The position numbers and the translations under genes were made by a program. The notes under the pieces were generated by a model. The model did not search any database. It was not told where the DNA came from and saw only the letters and a program-made list of their open reading frames with translations. A stretch of 11,702 nt of DNA from assembly GCA_028686145.1 (NCBI GenBank), contig JAQUCQ010000068.1, positions 1-11,702 of the forward strand, given 5' to 3'. The DNA comes from Desulfuromonadaceae bacterium. GTDB taxonomy: Bacteria > Desulfobacterota > Desulfuromonadia > Geobacterales > Pseudopelobacteraceae. This document shows positions 1 to 5,824 of the stretch, piece after piece; positions within the stretch are counted from its first letter, which is position 1, and each line of letters starts with the position of its first letter.

Positions 1-1
1 A

Positions 2-490
2 CATGTGCTGGGGGATGCGGCAGCCTCAGTCGGGGTAATTGCCGGCGCCTTGTTAATGCACTACACCGGTTGGTATCAGGCCGATCCGCTCATCTCCATC
101 GCCATTGGTCTGCTGATCCTGACCGGTGCCGGACGACTGCTGCGGGAAGCAATCCATATCCTGATGGAAGGTGTACCGAGAGGCATGTCTGTAGAGCAGG
201 TTGCAGTTCATATTCGCGGGATTGAAGGCGTACTGGACGTTCATCATCTTAACATCTGGGCGGTCTGCTCACATATATTTGCCCTGTCTGCTCATATTGA
301 AATTGACCCGTCCTATGATGGACTGCGCACCCAACTGCTTCACACCATCGAGCACGAACTGGAGCACAACTTTCATATTACCCATACCACAATCCAGTTT
401 GACTGTTCAAACTGTAACGGCGGCCCGCTGATCAAGGAGTTTAGCCATACAGAACGGCAAACAGCCTGTTGCAGCCATGGGCATACGTGA
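2..490 (+). CDS. Cation diffusion facilitator (CzcD/ZitB-type zinc efflux), 3' part
   Basis: This is the C-terminal part of an inner-membrane metal/proton antiporter of the CDF family; the reading frame is open to the left edge, so the true start lies outside. The first five visible codons read HVLGD, which fits the HxxxD metal site of transmembrane helix 5 in zinc-type CDF proteins. TM5 is followed by TM6 (about DPLISIAIGLLILTGAGRLL) and then the cytoplasmic ferredoxin-like domain (EGVLDVHHLNIWAV, then SAHIEID), whose usual job is dimerisation and metal sensing. The tail is rich in Cys and His (DCSNC, then ACCSHGHT at the end), a likely extra metal-binding segment. Zinc, cobalt or cadmium are the likely substrates, by family. 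It converges on the FemAB gene with a 27-bp gap that leaves no room for a clear terminator. Confidence 0.9.
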   Translation, partial: HVLGDAAASVGVIAGALLMHYTGWYQADPLISIAIGLLILTGAGRLLREAIHILMEGVPRGMSVEQVAVHIRGIEGVLDVHHLNIWAVCSHIFALSAHIEIDPSYDGLRTQLLHTIEHELEHNFHITHTTIQFDCSNCNGGPLIKEFSHTERQTACCSHGHT

Positions 491-517
491 ATCACTATTC
501 CAGCATCAGAACCATCT

Positions 518-1552
518 TTACGGTATACAGCGAACAATATGTGGCCCCAGAAGGTTAGTCAGCATCAATGGCAACCGTTGCCATGCTTGAATAGCAAGCC
601 GGTATCGAGGGTTTGTCGGATTAACCTCGGGAAGTGCATTCCCCTCGCGCAACATGTACTGCCAATACAGCTGAACCGGCCTGGCACCCCACTGTTTCTT
701 GAATTTATATGTTCCTTCATCCGGTGTGGAACGGCCAAAATCGAATGTGCGGGCTCCCATGCCGATAGCAAAACGGATAGCTTCCCAGTAGAGAAGATTA
801 TTGGGGCACAAAGAGCGAAAATCTCTGTTTGAAGAAGCCCAAGGGACTTCCAGGGTATCCTTGTACCAGGTCAAAAGGGCCGATGCGATGGTTTTGCCAT
901 CTTGTGTCACTGAAAGAATCCGCGTGGTATCAGGAAATTCTTCCAGCACATTACTGAAGAAGTTTCGGCCATATACCGGCGTACCGAGGTCACGCATATT
1001 CCGGCAGAACACCTCGTAAAACCCGTCCAGCAAATCACTCCCCCCCACAACAGTCTTCAACCCGCTTTTTTCCGCCTTGCGCACCTGATTGCGCACTTTT
1101 GCATCAAGGCCGCTCCACTGTTCTTCTTCACTTCTTTTTAAATCGAGAAGCATAGTCACCTTATTCTGTTTCGTCGCCTTGACTTCAGCACACATTTTGG
1201 TATGACGAAGTTCAATATGGCCCACACCGGTCCCGGAAAGCATTTTCCGTGATGCATTCAGCAGCATAGCGGCTGCAGAATCATCAGAAACAAGCAGTCC
1301 ACCGTAATTGAAAAAGGGGAGTGAAACCAGGAAACTGCCGAACATTCTGCTTTTCATTTGAACATACGGGAGAATGCCGCAGATTTCATTGTGACAGTCA
1401 GTAGCAGCCAAGTACATGGTTCTGTGTCCGAAACTTTTTTCCACAACTTTCCGCCATCCATACTGATGATAGTTGGTGCTGCTCTGTTGAGCTGTAACAA
1501 AAGCATCCCATGCTTTCCCGTCTTCGTTATATAAATGAGTAGTGATTACCAT
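518..1552 (-). CDS. FemAB/GNAT-fold protein, XrtA/PEP-CTERM-associated type
   Basis: A 344-residue protein of the FemAB/Fem-like acyltransferase class. The overall pattern matches the FemAB family that accompanies exosortase (PEP-CTERM) and exopolysaccharide systems: an N-terminal block around FGSFLVSLPFFNYGG (residues 71-85), a central basic segment KVRNQVRKAEKSG, and a C-terminal block GRSTPDEGTYKFKKQWG followed by a short tail ending in VRCIP. Proteins of this fold transfer an aminoacyl or acyl group; the substrate here is unknown. The open frame extends nine codons upstream, but I chose the ATG at 1552 because GAGGAGG lies 8 nt before it. No exosortase, PEP-CTERM protein or glycosyltransferase is present in this window, so the gene is separated from its usual partners. 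A good sigma-54 promoter lies about 110 bp upstream. Recognition is from memory of the family, not from a search. Confidence 0.8.
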   Translation of the reverse strand: MVITTHLYNEDGKAWDAFVTAQQSSTNYHQYGWRKVVEKSFGHRTMYLAATDCHNEICGILPYVQMKSRMFGSFLVSLPFFNYGGLLVSDDSAAAMLLNASRKMLSGTGVGHIELRHTKMCAEVKATKQNKVTMLLDLKRSEEEQWSGLDAKVRNQVRKAEKSGLKTVVGGSDLLDGFYEVFCRNMRDLGTPVYGRNFFSNVLEEFPDTTRILSVTQDGKTIASALLTWYKDTLEVPWASSNRDFRSLCPNNLLYWEAIRFAIGMGARTFDFGRSTPDEGTYKFKKQWGARPVQLYWQYMLREGNALPEVNPTNPRYRLAIQAWQRLPLMLTNLLGPHIVRCIP

Positions 1553-1662
1553 ATATTTGACCTCCTCATTGATGTACACGTTATCAGGTACGTGGGAAAA
1601 ATTCCGTGCATCTATATTGTCTACCAGCGTTGTGGATTCAGATCACTGCTCATTGACTATTT

Positions 1663-1679
1663 AGCATATTATGTGCCAC
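1663..1679 (-). promoter_or_regulatory. Sigma-54 (-24/-12) promoter for femAB
   Basis: Read on the minus strand, the site has TGGCAC, then six bases, then TGCT, with the invariant GG and GC exactly ten bases apart. This matches the RpoN consensus TGGCAC(G)-N4-TTGCW except at the first -12 T and the last base of the -24 box. The predicted start would lie near 1652, leaving a leader of about 100 nt before the femAB ATG. RpoN needs an activator, so transcription would be conditional. Confidence 0.65.
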
Positions 1680-1895
1680 AATAATTTATGTGTATTTTCA
1701 ATATGTTGCAGTTATAAAAAGAAATTAGAGGTGTTAAGCCACGATTAGAAAAGAATTCATAAGTTGAACCAAATAGAGGATTTAGTGGATAAACTATGGG
1801 AGTGTTAAAATTATTCATGTTGTTACATTTTATTAAGTATATGCAGCGCAGTTCACTACTCTGATACAGAAGATTAAATTGTTAACTTTATCGCC

Positions 1896-1910
1896 TGGAC
1901 TGTCGGTCCA
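1896..1910. promoter_or_regulatory. 15-bp palindrome TGGAC-N5-GTCCA, possible activator site
   Basis: A perfect inverted repeat TGGAC-tgtcg-GTCCA sits between two divergent sigma-54 promoters, about 70 bp upstream of the pilZ-side -24 element and about 220 bp upstream of the femAB-side one. Sigma-54 activators usually bind dyads roughly 80-200 bp upstream, so a shared enhancer is a reasonable reading. The five-base arms are short, and only one copy was seen. Confidence 0.35.
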
Positions 1911-1961
1911 ATTTACACAAGCATACAGTTTTTATCAGCTGTTAAAGTTTTTTATCTCAAT

Positions 1962-1975
1962 TACAACAAGTTGTA
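1962..1975. promoter_or_regulatory. Palindrome TACAAC-AA-GTTGTA, possible operator (copy A)
   Basis: A perfect 14-bp inverted repeat lies directly upstream of the -24 element of the copy A sigma-54 promoter. The same site is kept without change in copy B at 2124-2137. A repressor or activator bound here would touch the polymerase footprint. The function is inferred from position and symmetry only. Confidence 0.4.
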
Positions 1976-1977
1976 TT

Positions 1978-1994
1978 TTGGCTTGTAAATTGCT
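1978..1994 (+). promoter_or_regulatory. Sigma-54 (-24/-12) promoter for pilZ, in copy A
   Basis: The site reads TTGGC, seven bases, TTGCT, which is a full match to the core RpoN boxes, with GG and GC ten bases apart (1980-1981 and 1992-1993). The ACG part of the extended -24 box is not matched. Transcription would start near 2005 and run through the dead copy A coding remnant into the intact pilZ gene, giving a leader of roughly 190 nt. The matching place in copy B (2140-2157) reads TTGAC-N8-TTGCT: it has lost a key G and gained one base, so it should not work as an RpoN promoter. Confidence 0.65.
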
Positions 1995-2021
1995 TTGTAA
2001 AATTCAAAAGTGGGGGTAAGG

Positions 2022-2093
2022 GTGTGTGTTATCGCCAAAAAAAGACAGCATCAGAGGATCAGTTGCGTTGAAGGTGACTTCAATATCATGTAG
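2022..2093 (+). pseudogene. Remnant of pilZ 5' end in copy A
   Basis: The codon that matches the pilZ start is ATC (2031-2033) instead of ATG. The frame then encodes IAKKRQHQRISCVEGDFNIM and stops at TAG (2091-2093). It keeps the N-terminal RxxxR of a PilZ domain but none of the rest. A GTG at 2022, in the same frame and three codons before the lost start, could in principle give a 23-residue peptide, so it may act as an upstream ORF in the pilZ leader. No recognisable product is expected. Confidence 0.7.
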
Positions 2094-2254
2094 TTATCAC
2101 CTGTTAAAGTTTTTTATCTCAATTACAACAAGTTGTATTTTGACTTGTTAAATTGCTTTTCAAAACCCAAAAGTGGGGGTGGGGGTGAGTGTTATGGCCG
2201 AAAAAAGACAGCATCAGAGGATCAGTTGCATTGAAAAATGCCTTTTATATCATG
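2094..2254 (+). repeat. Tandem duplication, downstream copy B
   Basis: This is the second copy of the block described at 1932-2090. It holds the working start codon and first 20 codons of pilZ. The palindrome TACAAC-AA-GTTGTA is kept at 2124-2137, while the sigma-54 boxes are damaged by a G-to-A change in the -24 element and a one-base insertion between the boxes. Confidence 0.92.
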
Positions 2255-2469
2255 CTGATTCAAGATACTGCGGCGCAATTATAAATATTTCCATTTCAGG
2301 AGCCCTGATAAAGCTGCCCGACTTTACTCCTGGCGTCATCTCACCAGGAGACACATGCAGCTTTATATTAAGCAATGAACCGGAGACATGCTTTTGCCGA
2401 TATAAGGGACGGATAAAACGCGTCAACTCTATTGGAGTAGGTCTAGAAATTCTTGAACATGAATTCTGA
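2194..2469 (+). CDS. Small single-domain PilZ protein (c-di-GMP receptor)
   Basis: A 91-residue cytoplasmic protein made of little more than one PilZ domain. Both parts of the cyclic di-GMP binding signature are present: RxxxR at residues 5-9 (RQHQR) and NxSxxG at residues 31-36 (NISISG), followed by a beta-rich body ending in GVGLEILEHEF. Such proteins usually bind c-di-GMP and control motility, polysaccharide output or gene expression; the partner here is not shown. The start is the ATG at 2194, preceded by a G-rich GGTGAG; an in-frame GTG at 2173 lies inside the G-rich leader and is less likely. The first codons lie in the tandem duplication. The promoter is probably the sigma-54 site in the upstream copy. 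It sits back to back with the FemAB gene, so a link to surface polysaccharide control is plausible but inferred. Confidence 0.88.
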   Translation: MAEKRQHQRISCIEKCLLYHADSRYCGAIINISISGALIKLPDFTPGVISPGDTCSFILSNEPETCFCRYKGRIKRVNSIGVGLEILEHEF

Positions 2470-2539
2470 GTCAAGGTGTAACAGGAAGAACCGTTTCTCT
2501 CGCTTTGAAAAAAGATTGCTCCTCTTAGCCACTTATTAA

Positions 2540-2809
2540 TTACCCCGTCTGTTCAGTTTTGCAGTATTTACAGACGGGGGAGTGCCATTTGATCAATTCT
2601 CCGCATTTTGAGCATTTTTTGAATACACCTTCAACTACACATAATGGCTTGGCAAAATAAAGAATCAGAAGAAGTGGTGGCAACAGACCACAAAGCAAGC
2701 ACCAGATAAAAACCCTCCGACCTCTATCAGCTGCAAGAAAACCGCCGGTTGTGCCCGCTACAATTATGACAAGAAAAATTAAAAAAACCGGTTTGGCATA
2801 CCCAGGCAT
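2540..2809 (-). CDS. Small membrane protein with C-terminal zinc ribbon
   Basis: An 89-residue protein of unknown function. From the ATG at 2809 it has two hydrophobic segments (about residues 8-24, FLIFLVIIVAGTTGG, and 35-52, FIWCLLCGLLPPLLLILY), then a cytoplasmic or periplasmic tail with CSKCGE and CKYCKT, a four-Cys zinc-ribbon pattern. I chose this start, eight codons inside the open frame, because GGGAGG precedes it by 6 nt. The gene follows the BCAM0308-family gene on the same strand after about 145 bp, so it could be the tail of that transcript or a separate unit. It converges on pilZ. Confidence 0.7.
   Translation of the reverse strand: MPGYAKPVFLIFLVIIVAGTTGGFLAADRGRRVFIWCLLCGLLPPLLLILYFAKPLCVVEGVFKKCSKCGELIKWHSPVCKYCKTEQTG
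2543..2579 (-). terminator. Perfect 10-bp hairpin at the 3' end of the small membrane gene
   Basis: CCCCGTCTGT (2543-2552) pairs perfectly with ACAGACGGGG (2570-2579) across a 17-base loop. The hairpin overlaps the last codons and ends next to the stop codon. The sequence after it on the minus strand is AT-rich (TAATTAATAAG) but is not a clean U-run, so it may be a weak terminator or an mRNA-end stabiliser for the minus-strand operon, and may also help end the converging pilZ transcript. Confidence 0.4.
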
Positions 2810-2953
2810 TACAGCCTCCCTTCTTATCTGCACCAGTATACACTATTATCCGCACATCTTCCGACTCATCTCTCTGGATCGGCGTACAATCATCCCGCAA
2901 AAATATGTTTCGTCAACAAAGTTTCAGTGTAGTTAAGATCGAAGCATTTATAA

Positions 2954-3445
2954 TCAGCGGGACCATGTGACCCTGACGGGTGACTCGGCATGGGTCCACG
3001 TATATTGAAGCTGGCCACCATACGACTTAAAGACTTCCCTGCCGATTTTCTGGGCCAACTTTACATCTGTGGTGGTAATAGTGATGCCACCAGTGTCATT
3101 ACAGATATCCATAACCCTGCCAAGCGGATTCCTCAGAACAGAGGTCTGAGCAGTATTGTTGATCAGGTTGTGTATCTCACTCTCATGGTCGGCAAGAAAT
3201 TCTCCACTCAGAGACACAATTCCTGCCGGGTTATGATCGGCAATCCTGTGACAGGCTGGACAGACAAGTTCATGCCCCTCATTTTGTACCGTTCCACTAT
3301 CCCCGCAATACCAGCGTTTATTGCGAAACTCGGCGCCGCATGCGCAATAAGCAACACCTTTGACTCCACCTTTCTCTTGATAAACGTCCATGCTGCGTGG
3401 AGTACGTTGCCCCTTTTCTTCGGTTCTCCTCATCGTGGTAACCAT
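2954..3445 (-). CDS. BCAM0308-family zinc-ribbon protein
   Basis: A 163-residue protein of a widespread but uncharacterised family. The N-terminal half is basic and carries CxC (residues 34-36, CACGAEF) and CPAC (62-65, CPACHRI), a likely zinc ribbon, with another Cys at 47. The second half has the family pattern PAGIVSLSG, then HESEIHNLI, ITTTDVKLAQKIG and a final RVTW. I start it at the ATG at 3445, with GGAGG 8 nt upstream; the longer frame would use a TTG that forms part of that ribosome site. It follows the alcohol dehydrogenase by 25 bp and so is probably co-transcribed with it and with the Hsp20 genes. Family assignment is from the conserved pattern; no function is known to me. Confidence 0.8.
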   Translation of the reverse strand: MVTTMRRTEEKGQRTPRSMDVYQEKGGVKGVAYCACGAEFRNKRWYCGDSGTVQNEGHELVCPACHRIADHNPAGIVSLSGEFLADHESEIHNLINNTAQTSVLRNPLGRVMDICNDTGGITITTTDVKLAQKIGREVFKSYGGQLQYTWTHAESPVRVTWSR

Positions 3446-3470
3446 TTTTTGTACCTCCAACTGTTGTTTT

Positions 3471-4472
3471 TTATGGCACCAGCACTCCCGCTCCCTTGAT
3501 CATTCCAGTCCGCAAGGCAGCAAGCGCTTCATTGGCATTTTCCAGCGGAAAAACCTCTACTGAAGTAATTACCGGAATCTGCATGGCTAATTCCAAAAAC
3601 TCTTCACCATCTTGCCGGGTCAGGTTGGCCACAGAAACGAGTGTGCGCTCTCCCCAGAGAAGTTCATACGGGAAGCTGGGAATCGGGCTCATATGAATGC
3701 CACCACAAACAACCACCCCACCCTTACCCACCGCACGTAGTGCCAATGGCACCAGTTCACCGGCTGGTGCGAAGATAATGGCAGCATCCAGTTCTACCGG
3801 TGGCCGTTCCGTTGCCCCCCCTGCCCAGCAGGCGCCCATTTCCAGGGCAAAATGCTGTCCCGGTTCATCTCCATGGCGGGTAAACGCATAGACCTGACGA
3901 CCCTCCCAGACAGCAACTTGAGTCACAATATGCGCCGCCGCACCAAAACCATAAATCCCCAGACGTTTTCCGTAACCGGCCATCCGCAGTGATCGATAGC
4001 CAATCAGTCCGGCACACAGCAGAGGAGCAATCTGGGTTGCAGGACAATCCTCCGAAAGGCTAAAACAGAACATGGCGTCCGCAGTACAGTATTCGGCAAA
4101 GCCGCCGTTACGCTGATAACCGGTGAAAATGGCTTGATCGCAAAGATTTTCCCGGCCAGATATGCAGTATTCACATACTCCACACGTTCCACCCAACCAA
4201 GGCACACCAACCAGATCTCCCGGATAAAAACCTTTCGTACCCTTTCCTGCCACCTCTACCCTGCCCACAATCTGATGTCCGGGTATCAATGGTAATGCCG
4301 GTTCAGTCAACTCTCCATCCACAACATGCAGGTCGGTGCGGCAAATGCCACAGGCCTGCACCTTGAGCAGTAGTTCGCCGTCGCTGGCTGTTGGAATTGG
4401 CACTTTTGCAACTTTGAGAAGTTCACCGGGCCGCTCCAGTACCATTGCGTGCATATATGACTCGTGAATCAT
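3471..4472 (-). CDS. Zinc-dependent alcohol dehydrogenase family protein
   Basis: A 333-residue medium-chain dehydrogenase. The catalytic zinc ligands are probably Cys44 (GICRTDLH), His66 (PGHQIVG) and Cys153 (LLCAGLIGY). The structural zinc is held by Cys97, Cys100, Cys103 and Cys111 (CGVCEYCxxGxENLC). The nucleotide-binding turn is GFGAAAH (175-181), with Ala in place of the third Gly. It should oxidise alcohols or reduce aldehydes with NAD(P)(H) in the cytoplasm; the substrate cannot be read. The sequence resembles the zinc-binding alcohol dehydrogenase subfamily with GHQ rather than GHE after the proton-relay loop. The start at 4472 has only a weak GGCGG before it. It lies third in a probable minus-strand operon after the two Hsp20 genes, which hints at a role under stress, such as aldehyde removal (inference). 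Confidence 0.9.
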   Translation of the reverse strand: MIHESYMHAMVLERPGELLKVAKVPIPTASDGELLLKVQACGICRTDLHVVDGELTEPALPLIPGHQIVGRVEVAGKGTKGFYPGDLVGVPWLGGTCGVCEYCISGRENLCDQAIFTGYQRNGGFAEYCTADAMFCFSLSEDCPATQIAPLLCAGLIGYRSLRMAGYGKRLGIYGFGAAAHIVTQVAVWEGRQVYAFTRHGDEPGQHFALEMGACWAGGATERPPVELDAAIIFAPAGELVPLALRAVGKGGVVVCGGIHMSPIPSFPYELLWGERTLVSVANLTRQDGEEFLELAMQIPVITSVEVFPLENANEALAALRTGMIKGAGVLVP

Positions 4473-4485
4473 ATTTGTTGCCGCC

Positions 4486-4499
4486 TATCTACATAGATA
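4486..4499. promoter_or_regulatory. 14-bp palindrome just upstream of the alcohol dehydrogenase start
   Basis: TATCTA-CA-TAGATA is a perfect inverted repeat in the 69-bp gap between the second Hsp20 gene and the dehydrogenase, about 14 bp before the dehydrogenase start. It could be an operator for an internal promoter, or a small mRNA hairpin near the ribosome site. Chance occurrence is possible in AT-rich DNA. Confidence 0.25.
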
Positions 4500-4541
4500 T
4501 TTCAACTTTTCTATTTCCCGGCTTCGCTCACCAGCTATTTA

Positions 4542-4940
4542 TTACCCCGCCTTTACCTCAATTTTACGCGGCTTTGCCGACTCAGCCACGGGCACCCGTA
4601 ACGTCAGGACACCGTTGGTGAAATCAGCCTTTGCCTTTTCGTGATCCATACTTTCCGGAATAGTAAACTGACGATAATAGTGAGCATACTCAAATTCGCT
4701 GTATAGCGGACTCCCGGGCATGCTGCGTGAGACCGGGGCGTTGACAGTCAGAATGCCCTTGTCGACATTGATCTCAAGAGTGTCTTTTGCAGCACCGGGA
4801 AGAACGGCAATCATGGTCAGCCCGTTTTCTGCCTCGATAATATCTACTGCCGGCCGCAGGTACCGTTCGCTGGCTCTAGTCTCTTCACGGCTTTGGACGT
4901 TTATATCGTCATTTTTTTTGACTACACTGGTGTCTTGCAT
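4542..4940 (-). CDS. hsp20: Small heat-shock protein Hsp20 (second gene)
   Basis: A 132-residue alpha-crystallin-type chaperone that holds unfolding proteins in a refoldable state in the cytoplasm. After a charged N-terminal arm (residues 1-30) the alpha-crystallin domain runs from about PAVDIIEAENG through VLPGAAKDTLEINVDKGILTV to KADFTNGVLTLRVP. The C-terminal anchor motif is IEV (PRKIEVKAG). The open frame runs far upstream to 5165, but that part only overlaps the other Hsp20 gene; the ATG at 4940 has AAGGAGAA before it and gives a normal-sized protein. It follows the first Hsp20 gene by 16 bp, so the two are surely co-transcribed. The pair is diverged in sequence, which suggests two different chaperone classes rather than a fresh duplication. 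Confidence 0.93.
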   Translation of the reverse strand: MQDTSVVKKNDDINVQSREETRASERYLRPAVDIIEAENGLTMIAVLPGAAKDTLEINVDKGILTVNAPVSRSMPGSPLYSEFEYAHYYRQFTIPESMDHEKAKADFTNGVLTLRVPVAESAKPRKIEVKAG

Positions 4941-4956
4941 AATTCCGTTCTCCTTT

Positions 4957-5406
4957 CTACTGTGCTTTGATTTCAATTTTTTTGGGAATGGCGTGTTCAG
5001 CCTTGCCAAGGGAAATCTGTATAATACCATCCTTGCACTCGGCTTTGATCTTGTCGGGGGCAATATCAACGGGCAATTCCAACGTTCGGGAAAATTTGCC
5101 GTAGCCGAGTTCACTGCGATGGACAACCTGTCCCTCCTTCCCCTCAAAAGGTTTGCGCTCGCCACTGATGGTGATGCTGTTTCTCACCACCGAGAGATCG
5201 ATGTTCTTTGGATCAACACCAGGCACAAGAGCATCGACATACAAATGTCCCTCATCTTCACTAAAATTCACAAGAGGAAAGCGACGCGTACTTATCGGCG
5301 CAAGAAACGTTGATCCAAATGGACGACCAATTCCAACGCCACGAAACGCCTCATCGATTTCTTTCTTCAAACTATCCAGTTCTCTGAACATATCCCAACT
5401 TGCCAT
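4957..5406 (-). CDS. hsp20: Small heat-shock protein Hsp20 (first gene)
   Basis: A 149-residue small heat-shock protein. The N-terminal arm begins MASWDMFRELDSLKKEIDEAF. The alpha-crystallin domain runs from about FPLVNFSEDEG through DALVPGVDPKNIDLSV and ITISGERK to ECKDGIIQISLGK, and the tail carries the IxI anchor motif (KKIEIKA) that links subunits in oligomers. AAGGAGGAG lies just upstream of the ATG. It is the first gene of a probable hsp20-hsp20-adh-BCAM0308 operon. A sigma-54-like site is found about 45 bp upstream; no CIRCE element (HrcA operator) and no convincing heat-shock sigma-32 boxes were seen. Confidence 0.95.
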   Translation of the reverse strand: MASWDMFRELDSLKKEIDEAFRGVGIGRPFGSTFLAPISTRRFPLVNFSEDEGHLYVDALVPGVDPKNIDLSVVRNSITISGERKPFEGKEGQVVHRSELGYGKFSRTLELPVDIAPDKIKAECKDGIIQISLGKAEHAIPKKIEIKAQ

Positions 5407-5450
5407 GACAGACTCCTCCTTCGCTGTTAATTATCAACAGGAAAGACTTG

Positions 5451-5467
5451 TCCATTTTTCGTGCCAA
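5451..5467 (-). promoter_or_regulatory. Imperfect sigma-54-like promoter for the hsp20 operon
   Basis: On the minus strand this reads TTGGCACG, four A, then ATGGA. The -24 box is a perfect RpoN match; the -12 box should be TTGCA and differs in two places, including C to G in the key GC. Its position suits a promoter well, with a start near 5440 and about 34 nt of leader that includes the ribosome site. The damaged -12 box keeps the call tentative. Confidence 0.4.
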
Positions 5468-5785
5468 GAACGTATATAAAAAAAATCAGCTATTACTACC
5501 AAATACAGATACTTACAGTTATCAAACAGTGCTACTTTTTTTAAAAGCACATCCAGGATGTTTGGGGATACAAACGATAACATACTGATATAATGTATTA
5601 TTCTTTATATGTAATAATGTATCTGCATTGCAATTTTCTTAACATTTCATACAAACCAGCAAGACACATGATATATCCCGGCTTTACTGGTTATTATGTG
5701 TTTATTCGTTATTAATTCCATATTTTTGATATGCTTCAGGTTATGCAGTTACGTCAACAAAAACGATAATACATAGTTATTTCAA
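5468..5785. other. AT-rich divergent intergenic region (hsp20 operon / amrS)
   Basis: No gene is supported here. The stretch is very AT-rich and holds short repeats such as TAATGTAT (twice near 5592-5620) and an ATTATT/AATAAT inverted pair. It separates the divergent hsp20 and amrS transcripts and probably holds their upstream control sites, but I could not identify a specific operator. Apart from the edge promoters listed separately, nothing else stands out. Confidence 0.6.
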
Positions 5786-5802
5786 TTGGTCTTGTTTTTG
5801 CT
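5786..5802 (+). promoter_or_regulatory. Candidate sigma-54 promoter for amrS-pcm
   Basis: TTGGT, seven bases, TTGCT matches the RpoN core in nine of ten positions, with GG and GC ten bases apart (5788-5789 and 5800-5801). The start would lie near 5813, leaving a leader of about 64 nt before amrS. In T-rich DNA one such match could arise by chance, so the call rests on its position in the only upstream gap of this operon. Confidence 0.4.
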
Positions 5803-5824
5803 TTCTTTTCAGTTAAAAATCATC

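Larger units (their letters stand above)
1932..2090 (+). repeat. Tandem duplication, upstream copy A (pilZ promoter and 5' end)
   Basis: This block aligns with 2094-2254 over its whole length, at an offset of 162 to 164 bases, with only the three bases tag between the copies. The stretch 1941-1980 is identical over 40 bp to 2103-2142, and the later stretch that encodes RQHQRISC is also nearly identical. Single-base indels and scattered substitutions show that the copies have had time to drift. The block contains the pilZ promoter, leader and first 20 or so codons, so it is a partial gene duplication rather than a mobile element. Confidence 0.92.

Noticed and set aside
1932..2254. Repeat pair as a CRISPR array or mobile-element ends
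   Set aside because: There are only two long copies, in direct orientation, with 3 bp between, and they contain a gene start; this is a tandem duplication.
4941..5165. Long N-terminal extension of the second Hsp20 gene
   Set aside because: It only overlaps the other Hsp20 gene in a different frame; the ATG at 4940 has a ribosome site and gives a normal length.
4720..5313. 197-codon open frame antisense to the Hsp20 pair
   Set aside because: It is a mirror of two well-supported chaperone genes and shows no family signature.
5407..5640. CIRCE or RpoH-type heat-shock elements before hsp20
   Set aside because: I looked for the inverted repeat TTAGCACTC/GAGTGCTAA and for paired CTTGAA/CCCCAT boxes and found neither; a lone CCCCAA has no partner.
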